Source of the DNA: Bacteroides faecium
GTDB taxonomy: Bacteria > Bacteroidota > Bacteroidia > Bacteroidales > Bacteroidaceae
NCBI RefSeq assembly: GCF_012113595.1
Contig: NZ_CP050831.1
Coordinates: 2,666,001 to 2,730,000, forward strand
Direction of reading: 5' to 3'
DNA: 64,000 bases
Shown here: one piece after another, positions 60,859 to 64,000 of the stretch
Position numbering within the stretch: the stretch's first letter is position 1
Layout: each line of letters opens with the position of its first letter
Position numbers and translations under genes: made by a program
The notes under the pieces: generated by a model
What the model was told of the DNA's origin: nothing
The model's input: the letters and a program-made list of their open reading frames with translations, nothing else
Database searches by the model: none

Positions 60859-62802
60859 TTACTTCTTTTTTAGCGTAAAATTATTCTTAGGATGCTGGTC
60901 ACCAAAATTGGTATGAATATACAGCCAAGTAGTTCCATTATCATTTGAACAAAATGGAATCATGGTAGATTGAGAATTAGTAGCAGGGCGGTGATCTAGG
61001 TATAACCTTTCGCCATTTCCGAATGAACTCACAATAGTTCCTTCTTTATCTTCCCTTTTCCATGAATTAATTTGTTTAGAGTCTCCAAGTGTGCCAAGAC
61101 ATAACTGCCATAAAAGCGGGTCTGTTGCATCTGGTTTATGGATCGTTTGAGGAATTGGGATACTTAAGCTAGCTGTTTCCGCAATATAATTCATTAATAA
61201 CGGATATTTATCAGTGATTTGATTATAAGGAGGAGCCCAACCATATACATAATAAGATTCATCTTTAACATTTTCTTCAATTCTTATGGTGTATTTCATA
61301 GTACCACCCCATGAGCTCCAAGATGTATTGTTCCATTTGAAAGAAGTCCCAGAAGTAACCTCCCATTCGCCGAGGTAATATTTATAGTCAATGCGGGCGG
61401 TAGTTTCTGAGGATGTAAAGTCAGTTCTTCCATAAACCTGACCACTCCAAACTACTTCGTCGTTATAGAGAATCTTACCAATTTCACTGATTTTGGTATC
61501 ATAAATCTTAGAAGCTTGTAAATCATAAAATGCAAAGTATCCCCAATCTGCTTTGATGTTGTTTAAATAGCTAGTGTTGTAAGAAATCCCATTAGATAGT
61601 CTTATGGCATATGGACATTGTTTCTTTTTCTCTAAAAGATCTGTAGAAAGAGGATTCCATCCACCATACATACCATAGACTGCATAATCTACTATTTCGT
61701 TGACGGTTTTTCCCTCAATATCTCCTCTAGGATAGTCATCACTTTGATACCAATATATTCCTAAGGATGTATTTGGCATTATTTTCCGACATTCATATAC
61801 TAAACGGCTATATTGTTCTTGTGAAGCTGGAACTAGTCCGGGATGTCCCGGAACTTTGTCATATTCAGAGTATTCGTCATCGAAGTCAATCCCGTCGAAT
61901 CCATAGATGTCAACATAAGCTTTTAATTCTTTAGCAAAGTCTTTTGCTGCCTCATCTCCTAAACTTCTCATGCCTGCAGGAGTGTGATCTCCTAAAATAG
62001 ATAGATTGACTTTAATTCCTTTTTCTTGTAATGGACGAATTAATTTATCAGCATTCTCTAATACAAAAGTAACTTGTGGATTACAATGAATATATGGTTT
62101 TCCTTCTGCATTTAAGCGGATATTTGCAGCAAAAACACTGACTACATCAAAAAAAGGTTTACCACTTTCTTTCATTGTATATTCCCCAACATTCAGGATG
62201 TTTTCATTATTTACTTCGATATAACAAAGCGTTTTGACTTCTCCTTTTTGAGTATCGGGAATAGCGGCTAATGGTTTCACTAAATAAATATATGACTGAT
62301 TGTTAGAAGCCATATTTATTCCATCAGAGGCTGTCGCAGATACGGCTACGGCATATGTTGATCCAACTGTACCTCCTGATAAAATATTTAATTCAACTGA
62401 AGCAGATTTTCTTTTTCCAGCGGGAATTGTTACAATACCATCATTTTCTAAAGTTAATTTGTTGGTTGGGTACATTACATAAGAGGTACCGTTGGCTTCA
62501 TTGTAAGCAGTAAGTGCAGCTTCGTCTACTTTAAAAGTGACAGTTATATCTTTGTCTGCTGCTTTACTTAATTCGAAATAAAGATGCCCTGCTCCTGCTT
62601 TATCACCATTAATGTTGATAGTGGTGAGAGCCTTGGCTCCAGCAGCTGATTTGACACTTCCAAATGTTCCTTCTACATTATCAAAGGTATTTTGATTTCC
62701 GGACGGTATAATAATGTCGTCTTGGCAAGCTGTAAACATTGCACTTAAACATGCGAATGTTACGTAGAGTATGGATGATTTTAAGATATCAATATGTTTC
62801 AT
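60859..62802 (-). CDS. GH18 endo-beta-N-acetylglucosaminidase lipoprotein
   Basis: A 647-residue surface lipoprotein. The ATG at 62802 gives a signal ending in SAMFTAC with Cys26, followed by acidic residues. The frame extends to 62868 but that start overlaps the upstream gene. Residues about 60-190 resemble DUF1735-type beta-sandwich domains. The GH18 barrel carries DGIDFDDE, matching DxxDxDxE, with catalytic Glu310. The C-terminal part (about 500-647) is another beta-rich domain. The architecture matches the ENGase of the Bacteroides high-mannose N-glycan PUL (BT3987 type), which cuts the chitobiose core between the GlcNAc residues. It is the last gene of its operon. Confidence 0.9.
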   Translation of the reverse strand: MKHIDILKSSILYVTFACLSAMFTACQDDIIIPSGNQNTFDNVEGTFGSVKSAAGAKALTTININGDKAGAGHLYFELSKAADKDITVTFKVDEAALTAYNEANGTSYVMYPTNKLTLENDGIVTIPAGKRKSASVELNILSGGTVGSTYAVAVSATASDGINMASNNQSYIYLVKPLAAIPDTQKGEVKTLCYIEVNNENILNVGEYTMKESGKPFFDVVSVFAANIRLNAEGKPYIHCNPQVTFVLENADKLIRPLQEKGIKVNLSILGDHTPAGMRSLGDEAAKDFAKELKAYVDIYGFDGIDFDDEYSEYDKVPGHPGLVPASQEQYSRLVYECRKIMPNTSLGIYWYQSDDYPRGDIEGKTVNEIVDYAVYGMYGGWNPLSTDLLEKKKQCPYAIRLSNGISYNTSYLNNIKADWGYFAFYDLQASKIYDTKISEIGKILYNDEVVWSGQVYGRTDFTSSETTARIDYKYYLGEWEVTSGTSFKWNNTSWSSWGGTMKYTIRIEENVKDESYYVYGWAPPYNQITDKYPLLMNYIAETASLSIPIPQTIHKPDATDPLLWQLCLGTLGDSKQINSWKREDKEGTIVSSFGNGERLYLDHRPATNSQSTMIPFCSNDNGTTWLYIHTNFGDQHPKNNFTLKKK

Positions 62803-62834
62803 AGCTTGTATTCTATTAAATCTATGTTTATTTA

Positions 62835-64000
62835 TTACTCTTTGGCTGGAAGGGCTACATCTATCCATGTCAAAGGATTGGAAGCAGTAGCATCATTGCC
62901 ATTCATTGTATAATCTTTGATAGTATTTGCACCGTCATTGAACTTCCAATAGACGGCCAATCCATTTGACGCAGGATCTACTTCATAAGCATGGTTAGGA
63001 GCACTAATTTCTTCTGCGCTTAATACTCGATTCCAGATGCGTACTTCTGATATGTCTGCATCCAGCCAGCGTTCATTGTTGTATGAATAACCAATCCAGA
63101 AGCAACGTGGTTTTCCATTTGATTCGTCCGAATGTTCTACTCCCCAATCAACAGGACCAAATGCTACATTATTATCTTCTGCAACTAATTCTCCGTTATA
63201 ATATGCTTTAATAGTTTTGGCATTAGCATCATAAGTGATAGCAATATGAATCCACTCTTCCAATTGTACATCACGAGCAATCATTGTTTTATGTTCGCTA
63301 GCACCTTCTCCTGTTACAATCTGCAATTGATTTTTAGGAGAATTATCACCGAACCGGAATAAGAACTTTCCCTCAATACCCATTAATGTACTAATTGAGT
63401 TATCAAAGCTATGTGGACGAATTAAAGCTTCGGCTGTCAGCTGTGCCATCCCTTGTACAACATCAGGGTTTGTCCATTTCACATAAACATTGTTATTGTT
63501 AATGTTGGCAACTTTATTGATAAGTGATGCACCCTTGAAAACATAATAGAATGTGCGAGCGGAATTTAGAATGCTAATATTGGCATTTGTAATTGTAACA
63601 GGGAGTACATAAACTTTATCAATATCCAATTGGTTGATGTCTGTGAACTTTACTGTTATTGGAGTGGAGATAATACTTTCAGCAGGAATTCTTCCCTCAG
63701 TTGCAGAAAAAGAGTAAAAGTTTTCCGGTAAGGATTCTACTCCACTTGTGTAATAAATATCTTCATATTGGGAGATTAGACTAGGATCGGCCTTGATTGT
63801 AAAACTAACATCTTGTGATTCCGGTCTTGCCATGGCAATTTGGAATGAACGCTCTTCCGATTCTATATTAGCTTTAACCAATATATTTTCAGGAACAATA
63901 GAATTCATATAGATGTTATTGGAGAAATTTTCCATATCCTCATTACATCCGGTAAGCAATCCGGTCAGTAATCCTAATGAGATGAAATATAATTGTTGTA
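62835..64000 (-). CDS. DUF1735/LamG-domain lipoprotein, 5' end cut by window edge
   Basis: The frame is open to the window edge. A TTG at 63959 is not the true start, because upstream codons encode a hydrophobic signal (FISLGLLTGLLTGC) with a lipobox Cys, and the initiator lies beyond 64000. The N-terminal part (VLVKANIESEERSFQIAMAR) fits a DUF1735-like domain. The C-terminal 220 residues are a laminin-G/concanavalin-like jelly roll (LEEWIHIAITYDANAKTIKA, AVYWKFNDGANTIKDYTMNG). It has no hydrolase motif and is probably a surface glycan-binding protein. It lies 32 bp upstream of the GH18 gene, an order I associate with BT3986-BT3987. Confidence 0.88.
   Translation of the reverse strand, partial: QQLYFISLGLLTGLLTGCNEDMENFSNNIYMNSIVPENILVKANIESEERSFQIAMARPESQDVSFTIKADPSLISQYEDIYYTSGVESLPENFYSFSATEGRIPAESIISTPITVKFTDINQLDIDKVYVLPVTITNANISILNSARTFYYVFKGASLINKVANINNNNVYVKWTNPDVVQGMAQLTAEALIRPHSFDNSISTLMGIEGKFLFRFGDNSPKNQLQIVTGEGASEHKTMIARDVQLEEWIHIAITYDANAKTIKAYYNGELVAEDNNVAFGPVDWGVEHSDESNGKPRCFWIGYSYNNERWLDADISEVRIWNRVLSAEEISAPNHAYEVDPASNGLAVYWKFNDGANTIKDYTMNGNDATASNPLTWIDVALPAKE

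Overview
This window looks like chromosomal DNA of a gut Bacteroides species (Bacteroidota). The evidence is SusC/SusD pairs with carbohydrate-active enzymes, an AraC-type regulator carrying a two-component-type beta-propeller sensor, CusA/CzcA efflux fused to an outer-membrane factor, Bacteroides -7 promoter boxes (TAnnTTTG, often with TTTG about 19-22 bp upstream), and many lipoproteins with short lipoboxes. Species cannot be fixed from sequence reading alone. Both ends cut genes: a beta-ketoacyl synthase at the left edge and a LamG-type lipoprotein at the right edge.

Layout. (1) 1-7221, minus strand: a tightly overlapping aryl-polyene/flexirubin-type pigment operon. In transcription order it encodes a tyrosine-ammonia-lyase-like enzyme, FabG-like reductase, ketosynthase, acyl carrier protein, LpxL-like acyltransferase, O-methyltransferase, FabZ-like hotdog protein, thioesterase and a second ketosynthase that runs off the window. 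(2) 7429-17634: housekeeping genes. A thioesterase is divergent from a TsaC/Sua5 protein over a perfect 23-bp palindrome made of two -7 boxes. These are followed by a ClC channel, fmt, rpe, ComEC, a DHH phosphoesterase, a DUF4827 lipoprotein and a GlmM-type mutase. (3) 17701-18929: 1.2 kb without a credible gene, built largely of degenerate 22-bp-period repeats. (4) 18930-38783, plus strand: a polysaccharide-utilisation locus (PUL) with a degenerate-kinase regulator, SusC, SusD, a calpain-like cysteine-protease lipoprotein, a DUF4302 lipoprotein, GH92, a BSP-family zinc peptidase lipoprotein, GH92 and GH97. Two peptidase-like proteins with two alpha-mannosidases suggest a mannosylated glycoprotein as substrate. 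(5) 38941-46970, minus strand: an efflux operon with an RND pump fused to a TolC-like outer-membrane factor, a lipoprotein adaptor, a LytS-type kinase and a LytTR regulator, preceded by a small beta-barrel protein. (6) 47222-60687: glutathione peroxidase, Nudix hydrolase, queA, tRNA-Pro(GGG), an AraC regulator, aroB, a small membrane protein, a TonB-receptor-like barrel, cardiolipin synthase, rsmD with DUF3822 and a pilin-like gene, and a RecD-like helicase. (7) 60859-64000, minus strand: the end of a second PUL, with a GH18 endo-beta-N-acetylglucosaminidase lipoprotein and a LamG/DUF1735-like lipoprotein, in the gene order I associate with high-mannose N-glycan PULs.

The most unusual signal is non-coding. 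Three separate intergenic sites (about 17.82-18.38 kb, 38.79-38.90 kb and 47.05-47.14 kb) carry tandem units of 22 bp. Sequences differ between sites, but each site combines conserved unit positions with a variable block. At 38.8 kb four units have the form GTTTC-N7-GAAAC plus a four-base spacer. The N7 of unit 2 is the exact reverse complement of the N7 of unit 4.
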